From Conus ventricosus (Eukaryota; Mollusca; Gastropoda; Neogastropoda; Conidae), in assembly GCA_018398815.1 (NCBI GenBank), contig CM031620.1, positions 60,580,634 through 60,644,633 of the forward strand: DNA of 64,000 nucleotides, given 5' to 3'. The notes beneath the pieces are model-generated. The model did not search any database. It saw only the letters and a list, made by a program, of their open reading frames with translations, and was not told where the DNA came from. A program made the translations under genes and the position numbers. Of the stretch, positions 20,719 to 32,334 are shown piece by piece (the first letter of the stretch is position 1; the number at the start of each line of letters is the position of its first letter).

Positions 20719-23700
20719 ATGGCGTCCGTTCAGCACACAGAAACTAATCATACAGTGAGACTGAACTCTTTATGTAGACTATGTGTGGTCGTTAAACCAA
20801 CCCGTTACAGGAAAACATTTATTGCAATAAATATGCATCAGAACTGGAACAGGCATATGGACTTATCATTTCTGAAGAAACAGAGGGCAAGCTGTACTCT
20901 AGAACAATGTGTACAAATTGTTATGGTATATGAAACGGAAAAAAAGTGCTGCTGTTCTCCAATCAATAAAAGAACAGATAGCCAGTACACATAGCCTGTG
21001 GACTGAGTTTGACCCAACGATTGAAGAAGCTGATTGCACTGTGTGCCACACGTTTCATGAACAGTCCAAACCACGTAGACCTGTTAAAAAAAGGAAACTG
21101 GACCCCCTAGCAAATCAAAACCGAACAGTCGGCAGCAGGGAAATCTGTGATGACAGTAAGAAAGGCGAGTCGCTTGACACAGATAGTGTAGTGATATTTC
21201 TGACAGTGCTGTTCCTTATTCAGATGGGGATATTTGTGGCAGCAATGTTGCAGACGACATAGCAAGAGACAGGACAATGACCACCACTTGTAACACAAAT
21301 ATAGATCAGAGTGATGACTACGTTGATGGAATCAGTGAGCAAGCTTGTAATACAGGCCCTCCTAGTAGTAGTGATGACGTCAATGTCAGCAACGTCACTG
21401 CAACTGAGACAGTGCATGATAGTAGTGTGGCCGACATAAGTGAAGTTCTTGACAATACCCTCAGTGGTGCCTGTGAAGAAACATCTCTCAGCGCAATAAC
21501 ACTAGCAGAACAGAAGCTGACAGCAGTGACAGAGGAGCAATGTTCCAGCCTTCAGCATCGTCAACACCTCAACAGAAGACTGTCAAAAGGCGGCTGTTGG
21601 ACTTTCTCAATGCCCGAAGGCCAGACTTCTTTCAGAATGATGCCAACAATATGAGCAGTTTACAAGTCCAAACAGAGATTGATAAGGTATCAACTGACTG
21701 CACACCAGGAATGCAAACACAGTCAGTGCTGAGCACACCTGTAACTAACCCTCATACACAAGATTCAGGGACTAACAAAACCACACAAAACAGTGAAGCA
21801 CCGCTCATCACAAACTGAGAAAAGAAAATTAGTTCGACCACTAGAAGATTTGTGTGCACATCTGACAGCTGGAGAAGAAGCATATCTCACTCGTTTAGTC
21901 CGTATCAAAATGGAACAATCCAGTGACAAACAGACTGTTGCATGCAAAACTAGGGGTCAGCCTAAAAAAGATCATCAAAGCCAGAAAGTCTTCAGCCTTT
22001 GCAAGTACTCCCACTAGAAGGAAAAGAGGACAGCAAGTTGCACAAATCCGCAAAGAATATTCAGGTGCTTCGGAGTCTGATTTGTTGAAACAGCAAAGCA
22101 CTGAGCTTAGATTCACCGGAAAAAGAAAAAGGACAAGAACTAAAAGCTGCTGTGTTTGAAAGGACATGTCACTGCAAAACAGGCAACAAAAATGAAAGCA
22201 AGAATGTTGCTGACTTGGGCAAAACAGAGGCAGTTTAGGAAGATATCAAAACAGGCAGGGATAACACTTGATAGTGAGGAAAAAGAAAGACAGTTTCAAA
22301 ACAGTTTGAAGTGTGGAAAGATTCCGGTAGACTGGAAAAAACTAATCTTCCATGACCAGAAAACTAACAGAGATGAAAAGAAAAGTACCCCTGTGGTGCG
22401 GGTTGAAGATTTGCCAACATTCCTGAAAAAACTGTTAGACCAGTATGAAGAAAAGAAGTTGTTGACATGGCATCATAACACCATTCCTGAAAATGAAATA
22501 TGGGTGAAAGTTGGAGTGATCATGGGGGTGGCAGTTTCAAACTGGTCATGTCTGTCGCAAATGTTGAACCCCCAATGCCAAGGAAAACTGTTTCCTGGTC
22601 TGCATAGTAGAGGCAAAAGACAGCAGTGCAAACATCAGAACTGTTTTGAATCCTTTCAAACAGCAGATCAGTCGGCTTGCACAAACCAACATGGAAAGGA
22701 AAAAACATTAGGCCGTTTCTGTTTGGGATTATGATTTCCTCCTGAAAATGTATGGGCTGTCTGGAGCTCAGGGTGTGTATCCATGTCTGTGGTGTACAGC
22801 CACAAAAGAACAAGCACAAAAGAAGTGCAGTGATCGATTTGGGGATACCATCGAACAGAGAACGCTTGAAGGCATGAAGAAAATGCATGCAAAGTTTGTG
22901 AAAGAAGGTGGGAAAATATCTCAGGCCAAGTGCTTCCAGAATCTTATCTTGCCGAATGTGTGGGACATTGAACTAGATCATGTCGCCCCTCCCTACCTTC
23001 ATATCCTTTTGGGAATTGTCAAGAAGCATCATGATCTTTTGGAAGATGACTGCTATGATGTTGACAAAAGGATAGCGCTAGATATGGCAAAGAAAGAGGA
23101 AACCAAATGTAAGAGGTACACACCGGGAGTTTCAAAGAAGTGTTCGGAGGGTGAAGATGTGCTGTCAAAGTCAGAAAACAGATACTCCTTCACTGAAAGG
23201 CCTGAATCCTTTCAAGAAGGGTGAAGGACCAGTAGGTGTTGCAGTTGAGTCTGTGCTTCAAAGACACAGGATCGTGAAGCAAGCCTACTACAGTGGCACT
23301 TTTATCGGCAACCACTGCAACAAATACCTCAAAGCAGAGGTCATTACGGATATCTTTGACAGCATTGAGAATACAGTGAATAGTATGACAGACGACCAAA
23401 GCATTCAGGCCATAGAAGAAATAAAACGTAAACACACCACGTTGAACAAGGCTTATTCCAATGTGCACAGCCTACTGTCATCAAGCCAGCCTGTTGAGAA
23501 TGATTTTAAAGAGATCCAACTCGCAATCGACCAGTATATGACACTGTACAGAGTGTACTTTGGTCATCAGATCAATGTTATCCCAAAGCAGCACATCCTG
23601 AAGACACTGTGCTGACTGGATCCAGAGGTGAAATTTGGGTTAGCTTTACTTGGTGAACAGGGGGAGAAGGTATGCATGCCACTGTCAACCAGCTGAAGCG

Positions 23701-23824
23701 CAGAGCATGGGGTATTAGAAAAGATGACCAGAGGCTGGCCCTGATCATGCAAGAGCAATGGATGCAAGCCTCCCCCATAATGCAGGACACGCCTAAGAAA
23801 AAAAAGAAAGGAAAGGCAAAGTAA
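20719..23824 (+). mobile_element. Frameshifted transposase-like gene with RAG1/Transib-like core motifs
   Basis: A start at 20719 (AAGATGG context) opens a coding stretch of about 3.1 kb, broken into several frames. In order: a CxxC...CxxC finger (SLCRLC near 20770, MCTNCYG at 20907-20927); DCTVCHTFH then a basic KKRKLD patch (21033-21100); and a Ser/Thr-rich low-complexity part. The core carries DHGGGSFKLVMSVANV (first Asp at 22518), EAKDSSAN (Asp at 22619), MYGLSGAQGVYPCLWC (about 22750-22799), an HVAPPYLHILLGI helix (about 22978) and GTFIGNHCNKYL (about 23296). It ends with an acidic GEQG-type motif with MHATVNQLKRR (about 23652-23708) and a Lys-rich tail. The order D, D, GLxxxGxVYxCxxC, GxF and a final Glu-rich motif parallels the RAG1/Transib catalytic core. 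The family name is uncertain. No terminal repeats were found. Confidence 0.6.
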
Positions 23825-25799
23825 CATTCCAAATTTTAGACAATGGACAAACCATTGTGTGTGTGGTGTGTGTGTGTGTGTGTGTGTGTCTTTCACCAGA
23901 TAACTGCACGCCCATTGTAGTCATCATGAATGCGCAGCTGCATATGCTTTATGCATTATCTCAGGTGTCAACTTACACAGTCATCATGTTTCGTGTTCTC
24001 TATGTTGTATATAGTCTAGTGTCAGTTCTGTTTGTCCGCGTCCATTCGCTTTTAAAGTTTTTTGTTATTTAATTTGTTTCTTTGTGGTTTGGATGGTTGG
24101 GTTGGCTGACTGGTTTGTTGCTTTGTTTTGTTGTTGAATGCTTTTGTATGAAATCGCAGTTTGTTTGGTATTCTTAAGTCAACTTGTTCTTTCTTGCACT
24201 GCCATTTTGATTCATTCATTGCACATAAAGACTGCTTTCTTTTTAAGAGTAAAACCGTTTTTTACGTTAGCATACATTATTTAACGACCAACCCAGTTTA
24301 ACCCCACCCTCACCCCTCCTCAGGCCGCGTATTGCTCTGCACATTCGCGTACTGTGGCACATTACCAGGAAGGAAATTGAATCATTCAGGAATCTAGTTC
24401 ATAAAGGAAACACAATACTGTATGATCTTTGTGGCATCGAACAAACACAATCGAAGCAGTTTTCAATGTGAACCTCGTAGGATAAGTGACATGTGTAGAA
24501 TCTTGTTTCCTGTCGCTTGATTGGACTCCCCCTTTCCTCCTTTATTCGCCGACGGTTTTATTCCTGTCACCATTCTTCCCCAACAATCTTGCTGCTTCTC
24601 TGTTCCTGTTTGCTTGCCCAACCCCCTCTTCACCTCTAAATCTACGCCCCACTGCTTTATTCTATGCAATTATCTTTACATCCCACACATTAATTGAGTG
24701 TGTGAGTTGTGTGTTAAATCAGTGTTAAAAGTACGTAAAAAAGCATGAAACATGCACACCAAAAAGCTGTCATGTTTAAGTGGAAATTAAGCTGTTACAT
24801 CACAGCAAAAACTACGTCATGAAAACAAACCAAATCTTCCATGTTTATGGGAAATAAGATTTACACTCACAGCAAAAAGAAAAAAAAATGAAAAACACGC
24901 AAATCAAATTGTGATTGTAGTGCTGTGTTTACTTCGGTCCTGGTGAATGGGCTGACAACGTTTGGGACAGCAAACAGTGACGAACTGATTACCTAGTATT
25001 AAATAGCTTCCACTCTTCTCTCCACACACACACTTCACCTCTCTTACTACTTCTCTCCGTTGTTTGGGTGATTTGAATTGGCGGAAAACTCACAACGCTA
25101 GCAGACACACGAGCGGTTCAACACCAACACGAGAAACACGGAAAGCGAAAGAAGTGGATTTTGTTAATCAGTCGGAGGTAACTTGTCTTTTGAATCAAAA
25201 TTGGTGTTGTTTGTTCAATGTTATTCGACTTCTTTCCAATAAAGTGGAATTAGACGTGTGTGTGTATTGTGTGGGTATTGTGGGGTTTCTTTTGCGCTCA
25301 TCGTTCTCTTTTGTCATGTCTGTCTCGATCCGCTCTCCCTGTGCGTGCGTTTGCCCCCGAATTCTACTCCCACTTGCCTTGTCTGGTCCTGCGTAGACCG
25401 GAGTATCTTGAATACCCAAGCTCGACCGCAAAGGGCCATACACACGACACAGTGAGGGTCAGTTTTTCGTAAAGCCAACTTTCTTGGGAAGACAAGCATT
25501 AGGGCCCTACATTTCCGATCGGTACAACGTGTACCCGCCACACAGTGATGCCAGCCATTTCGGTGTGGGTGTCCCCCCACTGCAGATCAGTTGGAGAAGT
25601 TGCGGCGGGCGCATGCGAGAGGGAGACTGGGTAGGGAGAGGTGGAGGCTACTGGGGGGAAGGGTTGTCCCTCTTGGAAAAAAGGGACCCCCTCGCCGCAA
25701 GATTGTAATTAGGTGCCGTGGGGGGGGAATAAGGAAAAGGATTCATAGGGGCTGTTAGCAACATCTAACAAATGTTAGAAACGTTGCTATACCAGGGGT
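23825..25799. other. Sequence without recognised genes
   Basis: A TG microsatellite lies at 23856-23890, followed by T-rich sequence that could be a 3' untranslated part of the preceding gene. From 24300 on nothing is recognised. Short frames at 25064-25470 and 25484-25708 have no family resemblance. Confidence 0.5.
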
Positions 25800-25809
25800 A
25801 TGTTCACGT

Positions 25810-26065
25810 TACTGTGGACATCAGTTTATTTTGATGTCATTTGTTCTTTTATATTTTTTTTGTCACTTTAGACGTTTTTCCCTTGCTTTACAGACTCTAC
25901 CAGTGGAAGTACTCAATTCCCATCTCTCCTGGTTCTGAAGTTGTTTTTTTTCCTCCGTTTATTTGTAAATCCGTTTTCCTTGTGTTTACGTTTCCTATGA
26001 AGGGTCCAAGACCCGAAAGCTTGTGTTATATTTTCTGTAAAAAAGGACTTCAAATTACTATTAAT
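25810..26065 (+). repeat. Dispersed repeat copy (plus), hammerhead-like stem II
   Basis: Contains GACATCAGTTTATTTTGATG, then about 130 bp not found in the other copy, then TTTCCTATGAAGGGTCCAAG, ACCCGAAAGCTTG and AAGGACTTCAAATTACTA. GGGTC-CAA-GACCC is a perfect 5-bp hairpin before GAAA. It is inverted relative to 19141-19325. Confidence 0.75.
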
Positions 26066-26504
26066 AAATCAGGTTAGAATCAAATATCATGGAAATGGAA
26101 TTGGAAAAAATCGAGTATGAGTCGACTACTCTGAATTAAACGTAGATCTATTGTTCATACCCAATGATGAAAACAAGCTGTAAGGTGGGAAACACAACAT
26201 ATTCTTGTGACTCGGGATGCTCGATGTATCTCTGATTGCCACAAAGCACGACTACCAAGTGACAGTTTTTGGCAAGGCTTGCAAAACACTTCAAATTCAG
26301 CCTTTGCATGTTTTCTTATGACGTCAACACACTGGCGTCCACAAGTATTTGCACCTCGTCTTCTAGTGTTCACAATACTTCTTCTTTTTTTTTTGCGTTT
26401 TGTGTTGCACTGGCGGCAAACTCTCGCTTAGAGTCACGCCATATGAGAAATGATTGGAGAAGAATGAGAACTACATGGGTGAAACTGGGAAAATTGAAAA
26501 TGCC

Positions 26505-26640
26505 TGAAAGGTGGGTGTCAGGGGCCGGTAGGCCCCTGCGGGTATTCTTTTCCTTGTTTCATGGGCCAGTCCCTTGTCGGGGTCAGGGCAAAGCCCTGAA
26601 GCTGAAGCATTTTTACATTTCGTTATTAAAATCGACCATT
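26505..26640 (+). repeat. Dispersed repeat fragment, second copy of the 18760 type
   Basis: Has GGGGCCGGTAGGCCCCTGCG (an imperfect palindrome) and GGGTCAGGGCAAAGCCCTGA followed by AGCTGAAGCATTTTT. The downstream ATTATTAA-like text also matches the copy at 18760. Confidence 0.5.
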
Positions 26641-29121
26641 TGAGTACTGTCAGCATTTTTTAAGTGAAATAAGCACCTGTGTCCAAGAGAATTCAGCTCA
26701 CGCATGCAAGGCGTTCCTGTAACCCCTCCCCCGCCCCCCCTTACCCCAACAAAAAAGAGAAAAACTGTGACTCCAAGATAATAAAACATAGTCTGCATAA
26801 TCTTGATGACAGAATTTACTTACGATGGTGCATTACTGTCCAAGGAAATTCACATTCCAGCAGCAGCAGGTGTCCAGATGTTCATCACTGAGCAGTACAA
26901 AATTGAAAAGCCCACTATCCAAACAAAACCCACAGGTGTTAAATAATCTTTACAACGCAGAGCCAAGAACAGTATCTTATAGCCCGACATCACATCGTTA
27001 AAGTAGTCATACAGCGGACAATTTTATAATTGCAGAAAGTGCCCAGGGGGGGGGCGGTGGAAGGTTTCATAGGCGGGGTTTCCTGGAAGCTATATCACTT
27101 CTATCAAGGGTAAAGTCAATCTGTCTTTGAACATGTGTCTTGATACCTTACTTTAAAAAACTTTCTAATGTGTCCTGAACCAACTTCCTTTTCAGAGATC
27201 CGTATGTTCACTCAACACTCATTTCGTTGTAGAAAAAAGGGCACCGGTTTAGAAATCGGTTTCCTCGGAAAAAATGGCACAGAAAAATAGGCACCCCAAA
27301 GTATAGTTACATTTTTTGAAAAGGGGAAAAACACGTAAATTCTGATTTGTGTTGAGTAATTTTATGGAATGGTATTTTGAACATTCAGACGTAAAAGTGA
27401 ATTTTCTGAAATTACAACACGTGTCAGTCTAAAAAATAAAAAAGCGTAATCGTGTGGGAAAAAACAAATTATTGCATGGATGTGTGTGTGTGTGTTGTCG
27501 CGTGTGTGACTGAGTGTTGTTTTGGGAAAGGGGGTATGTAAAAGGTGAGCTTGTTTATTGTTTTCTATTCTCCTCTCTGTGGGTGTGAGTGCTTGTGGCT
27601 TGGTCCACCATTAGGCCATATTACGGGTCCATTTATTTCCGGGTGCATTTATTCCGGTGCTAATTTCCGATGCCATTTTTCCGGTGCTTTCATGCCATTT
27701 TTTCGGAGGGCGTTTTTATTCCGTGACCCCATTTTGACACCAAAGAATTCCCTCCCCCGCCCACAAAAAAAAAAAAAACCCTCAATAAATCTGACCACCG
27801 ACTCCTATTTAAAAACTGGTGTGTGTGAATGTGTGTGTGTGAGAGGCGAGAGAGAGTTATGACGAGAGAAAATTGATTGATAATGATCTTTAATACCCAA
27901 GGATGAAGATTTTAGCCAAAGCCTAGCTTACAATCTGTCCAATCTCCAAGTCTTATTGAAATCATTCATACAGTATTCACATAGCAAATGTTGGTATGAG
28001 TAAGAGAGCTTGACTTACTTTGCATTTCTGGTGTTTCTTTGTATTTCATGCTTGTTGATAGCCTATTCATGCTTCCATCTTGATTCCTGCAAGCAGACGA
28101 TGTCCGGTAAACACGCGTTGGTTTTGCGCACCAAGTCAGAAATTCGTCATTCCCATTTCGCCATCATGTCCGAACCTCTTTCGTCCAGCCATCGCCAAGA
28201 CCATTTGTGGGGCACAGAGCACGACCACCAACGTGTCTTCATTAGCGCAAAGAACAGTGCTAAGGGCATGGAACAGTGAGGCAATTGAACACGATTCACT
28301 AGATCTAGGCAAAGGATCGTTCCACGTGAAGAAGATCGTTGCGACGGAAGAGGGCAGTGGAACACTGTAGGCATGTGAAAATGGGCGCATTCGGAAGACA
28401 AGTTTTCAAACTTGGAGGCGCAGCGCGATTGTTCAAGACGCAGCTTCACAAACACCCAAAAAGGAAAATCGACGAAACGAACCTGATGTCCGATTTCCGG
28501 ACAAACGACCAATACGAAATCGGTTCCGATTTTCGGACGTGGGTTCACCCATGGAAACTATGCCGTTGAGAACATTACCGACAGAGAGAAATTCGCTGTG
28601 CAGACAAGTTGAGATCGTTTCGAGCTTTTCACTCTTCGAATAATTTTTCGGCGGAGACTTTCTTTCGGCGAGATGCGAAAAATAACGGCGGAGACGGCGG
28701 AGGAGTTTTCATCCCTGGTGAAAACAGAGATGTCACACACACACTAGGCTCTAGCTTCGTCTACTACATGATTTTTGAGAAATAAATAAATGCAAAAGTA
28801 CTCCAAGTCTTAATTGTGAAGACCGAGTTCATATTGGTTGGTTTACTTACATAATGTTGTAAACCTGCTGAAAGATATCTCATTTTTAATTCATGCGGTG
28901 AAAATCCTTTTTGATGTTCATGACATGGCTTAGTTGATATAGTACACATTATCTCTTCACTCAGTTCTTCTTTCTATATCTTTGGTTTGCCTTTTATATT
29001 GTCTGCTGTTTGGAATGATTTTGTTGTGTGTTGCTCATCTTCATGTAATTTTTGAAATCTGTACATGTCCCTTTGATAGTGATGATACCGATTTTTTAAA
29101 ACCCTTTTATACCACTTTCAG
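26641..29121. other. Sequence without recognised genes
   Basis: AT-rich, with C-rich and TG patches at 26715-26745, 27480-27515 and 27818-27855. The stretch 27600-27740 repeats TTTCCGGTGC-like words in diverged form. Open frames at 28010-28570 are short and unrecognised. Confidence 0.45.
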
Positions 29122-29484
29122 ATTTAAGACCCCCCCAAAGTGAGTGTGGAGATGGCGGACGTCAAGATAGAAGTGGATGATACGCTGGCCCACTTGGACA
29201 CCACAGCTGTAGCAGAGGGCTTGGAAACCTCTCTGACCGGCAAAGGCCTTCATACCACAGGCTTTCACCCAGTCGGTCAGGACAGAAGGGCGGGGCTAAG
29301 TGCTGGTCATGTGACAGACAGCGTGCTGGACGAATCGGAGGACAGACTCAACTCTTCTGGTGAGGGGGCGCTGGACATTGGGGATCTCAACGTCAGCATG
29401 GACGAGGACGATTTGATTCGCTATGTGGAAGGGGAACACATTGATGCTATCAACAATGTCCTGGACGAAAATTTGTTGGACTGA
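29122..29484 (+). CDS. Acidic C-terminal exon, possibly the last exon of KANSL2
   Basis: A TTTCAG acceptor (29116-29121) is followed by coding sequence with MADVKIEVDDTLAHLD, ALDIGDLNVSMDEDDLIRYV and a terminal INNVLDENLLD, then TGA at 29482. The C-terminal third is rich in Asp, Glu and Leu, like an acidic interaction or activation tail. Vertebrate KANSL2 also ends in an acidic, Leu-rich tail after its second finger, and this is the next plausible exon on the same strand. A C7 homopolymer at 29130-29136 must change length by one for the frame to enter from the acceptor without the TAA at 29125. The assignment to KANSL2 is inference; it could be the end of another gene. Confidence 0.5.
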
Positions 29485-30667
29485 CAAGGGTCACAGCAAC
29501 ATTGTCTGTGAGGTTCAGCCAGTGCCAGCAAAGTAAACACTACAGACCTTTTTGCTCTAAAACCCCTAGGTGTGTACTATTTTAAAAGAAATATTTTTTG
29601 TTTTCTACAGAGTGTACAAACCTAATGTTTATGAAAATGGAGAGGGAAGGAGGGGGATGTTTCATATTCCAAAAGTTTTGTATGCAGGGGAGAGGGGGTG
29701 GGATGGATTAATTTACAGGGGAGAGGGGGGGTGGGTGGGTGGGTATGGATGTGTCACCTGCCATCACATATAAGAGGGTACAGGGATACCTGAATTTGCA
29801 GGAGCTACGGTGAAAATGGGATTCTTCCAACACAAATTACTTTCAAACCCAGTTCTTCAGCATACTCTGGCACAAGTACGTGGTCTCTCACCGTTTTTGT
29901 TTTGCGATATTTCAGGGCATGATTTTGACTCGCCAAGGTGCTATTTGTCATGTGAAAGTGAGAGTTGTCACACAGAAGAAGTGAACACCATGGTTACACA
30001 CAGTACAGTTAATGCTTAAGAACATTGTCTCCAAATTTGTGACACAACATACTTTGTTTTGGATGTCCTATTTTCGCCAGTTGTGTATTAACTACAGTGA
30101 AATCCTATGGGTAAACAGGTCTGCTATTGACAGTATCCTTCTGCTCACGACAGAAGTGGTCCTATTTCTTCAGCAAGAGCTGTATGCGAGTTGATGGGGA
30201 AACTCACTTTCTGTGTGTAAACATAGGGAGAACAAAAGACTTCAGCGAGACATTTGGCGCTGACGAAGGCATCTGGATGGAGGCTGAAAGCTTCGCTTCG
30301 GCAGTTTATTCCTGTGGTGAAAAGGTAAAAGACTGTGTTTAATCACTTCAGTGTGTGTTCACAGGAGAACGGAAGACTTCAGTTCCATGATGTGAAGTAT
30401 GTGCAGAATGTAAGAAAAGTGCTTAAGTTGCTGTTTATGACAGTAAACGCCCAAGTCACATTTTTTTTTCCACCGTCTTCATTGGTATTTGTAAACACGA
30501 TGAAGAAATAATTATTTGCTTAAAAACACACTGACGTTTCCTGGAAAGTGAAATGATTATGGCTCAGACATTTGCACATCACAATGAAATGCAGTGTTCT
30601 CATCTTGGCCACAAATCCTCATCAGAACCAAGACGCCCTGTTCTCATTGTACTTTGCAGCGTGGCGA
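29485..30667. other. 3' untranslated or intergenic sequence
   Basis: G-rich patches (29690-29745) and otherwise unique sequence. At 30258-30300 a CTGACGAAGGC...GGCTGAAAGCTT block again resembles the hammerhead-like core seen in other repeats of this window. No gene is recognised. Confidence 0.45.
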
Positions 30668-30955
30668 CTACTGTGTTAGGACTTATGTCCTCCCTACAAA
30701 CATGGACTACTGTTAGGACTTATGTCCTCCCTACAAACATGGACTAGTGTGTTATGACATATCCTCCCTACAAACATGGACTACTGTGTAGGACTTATGT
30801 CCTCCCTACAAACATGGACTAGTGTGTTAGGACTTATGTCCTCCCTACAAACATGGACTAGTGTGTTATGAATCATGTCCTCCCTACAAACATAGACTAC
30901 TGTGTTATGAATCATGTCCTCCCTACAAACAGACTACTGTGTTATGAATCATGTC
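30668..30955. repeat. ~37-bp minisatellite, about 7 copies
   Basis: Units share TTAGGACTTATGTCCTCCCT and ACAAACATGGACTA. Later copies change GGACTTATG to GAATCATG. Confidence 0.88.
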
Positions 30956-31054
30956 CTCGCACACACACATCATAGACGGACACATCTTGGACATACACTC
31001 TCCTCCTATCCTCTATTGAAGTCTGCAATACATACACCATGTACAAACACTCCT

Positions 31055-31530
31055 TGTCAAAGCTTTTGACAGAGCACTGCACTTGTGATCCTGGGGTTGT
31101 GGGTTCAAATCTCCGCCAGGCCGAAGGATATTTCCTTCCTAGCAAGTTAACGAAGCTTCTGACTCCATTGCCTGAAAAGAGTCCTTTGAATGAGACTTTA
31201 AACTGAGGCTCCACGTGAGAACACAAGCATAACATCTCGCACACATGAAAACTCACATCACCAGTGTTCGGAAGAGTTGGCCAGTTCAGACTTTGGCATG
31301 GAAGACATGTTACACAGAACATGGACCCTTTGTGAAAAATCAAAAGAATGAAGGAAACAAGGCTGAATGATTGATAATGACTGAACGACACCAGAAATGA
31401 TTAATGCAGCACAAGCAGGCCGGCCTTCAATCACGCCTGCCCATGTAGGCAGCATGTGTCAATGATGGCACATGGATTATAAAGCACTTAGTGCTTAGTT
31501 TCTGACAGAGGTTGGATGCAATTTAAGTAT
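31055..31530 (+). mobile_element. tRNA-derived SINE, second copy of the 14975 family
   Basis: A B-box GGGTTCAAATCTC (31101-31113) follows a weak A-box-like AGCTTTTGACAGAGC. The body has TTCGGAAGAG, GGCCAGTT and TTTGGCATGGAAGACATG in common with 14975-15440. It ends with AAGCACTTAGTGCTTAG (a palindrome) and an AT-rich tail. Confidence 0.68.
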
Positions 31531-31759
31531 TCATAATAATCATGATTATTCCAGACACTCGTTCCAGACACTCCCATCTAAGGAAGTCTGCTTCTGCTTA
31601 ACGAACACACACATCATGGATTAACATTTCCCTCTATCATCTGTTAAAGACTGCTTTACACACATACACATTGTAACATACACTCCCCTCTGCCACCTAT
31701 AAAAGCCTGACTCCCCTCTATTAGCTATACACAGACCTACTTCTGCAGCAACCTTGTCC
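31531..31759. repeat. Diverged outlying units of the 28-bp CTCCCCTCT array
   Basis: CACTCCCCTCTGCCACCTAT and GACTCCCCTCTATTAGCTAT at 31682-31735 match the unit of the array at 32335-32735, so the MITE between them lies within or beside an older array. Confidence 0.6.
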
Positions 31760-31762
31760 TTA

Positions 31763-32277
31763 TGCCTGGTTCACACGAGTGCAACAATGAGGCAACAATG
31801 GGTGGCAACTCCAAGTTGCCTATGTGTTGCTACATTGTTGCTTCAAAAGTTGTCACTACAGCAACTCATTATAAACCAATTAGACCCCATTGGATTTTCC
31901 CAATAAAAGTTGCCTATGAAGTTGTCACAGCCAAAAGTTGAACGTCGGGAGATATAACTTTTGGTGGGGTTGGCAACTTTTGCATGACAACTTCAAGTTG
32001 CTTTTGTGTGAACAGCTTGGCAACACAAGTATATCCGGTAGGCAACAAAAAAGGGGCGGAGCAAAGTGCATGCGTGCGACAAAAAGCGGCACGTGCCGCC
32101 ACGCTTTTCTCGCTTTTTTCCACACGCATGCTACGGAGTTGCCATATAGTTGCCTCTTGCGTTCACATATGACGAAGCAACTTTGGCCAAAATCTATTTT
32201 TGATTTGTTGCACATCGAGTTGGCAACTTTGGGGTCTATTTGTTGGCAGTAAAAGTTGCTCTCGTGTGAACCGTGTC
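31763..32277. mobile_element. Harbinger-like MITE, 515 bp, TTA duplication
   Basis: The left end is TGCCTGGTTCACACGAG and the right end, reversed, is GACACGGTTCACACGAG, followed by TGCAAC and AGCAAC. TTA flanks both sides (31760-31762 and 32278-32280). TIRs with GGTTCACAC and 3-bp TTA/TAA duplications are typical of PIF/Harbinger MITEs. The inside is studded with GTTGCC and GGCAAC, so the whole element can fold back. There is no coding capacity. Confidence 0.72.
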
Positions 32278-32334
32278 TTAACAGCCTCAGGCCAATAGTG
32301 TATAAAACTCACCGTTAACCTAACCTAACCTTTG

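Noticed and set aside
23853..23859. CATTGTG just after the RAG1-like gene, matching the reverse of the Transib terminal heptamer CACWATG
   Set aside because: It runs straight into a TG microsatellite and no matching left heptamer with a 5-bp duplication was found. A 7-mer alone is not evidence.
31061..31115. Functional tRNA gene
   Set aside because: Only the A/B-box promoter outline is present. The cloverleaf arms do not pair and a SINE body follows.
32311..32332. TAACCTAACCTAACC, a telomere-like string
   Set aside because: Only two to three units, internal to unique sequence. No sign of a telomere or interstitial array.
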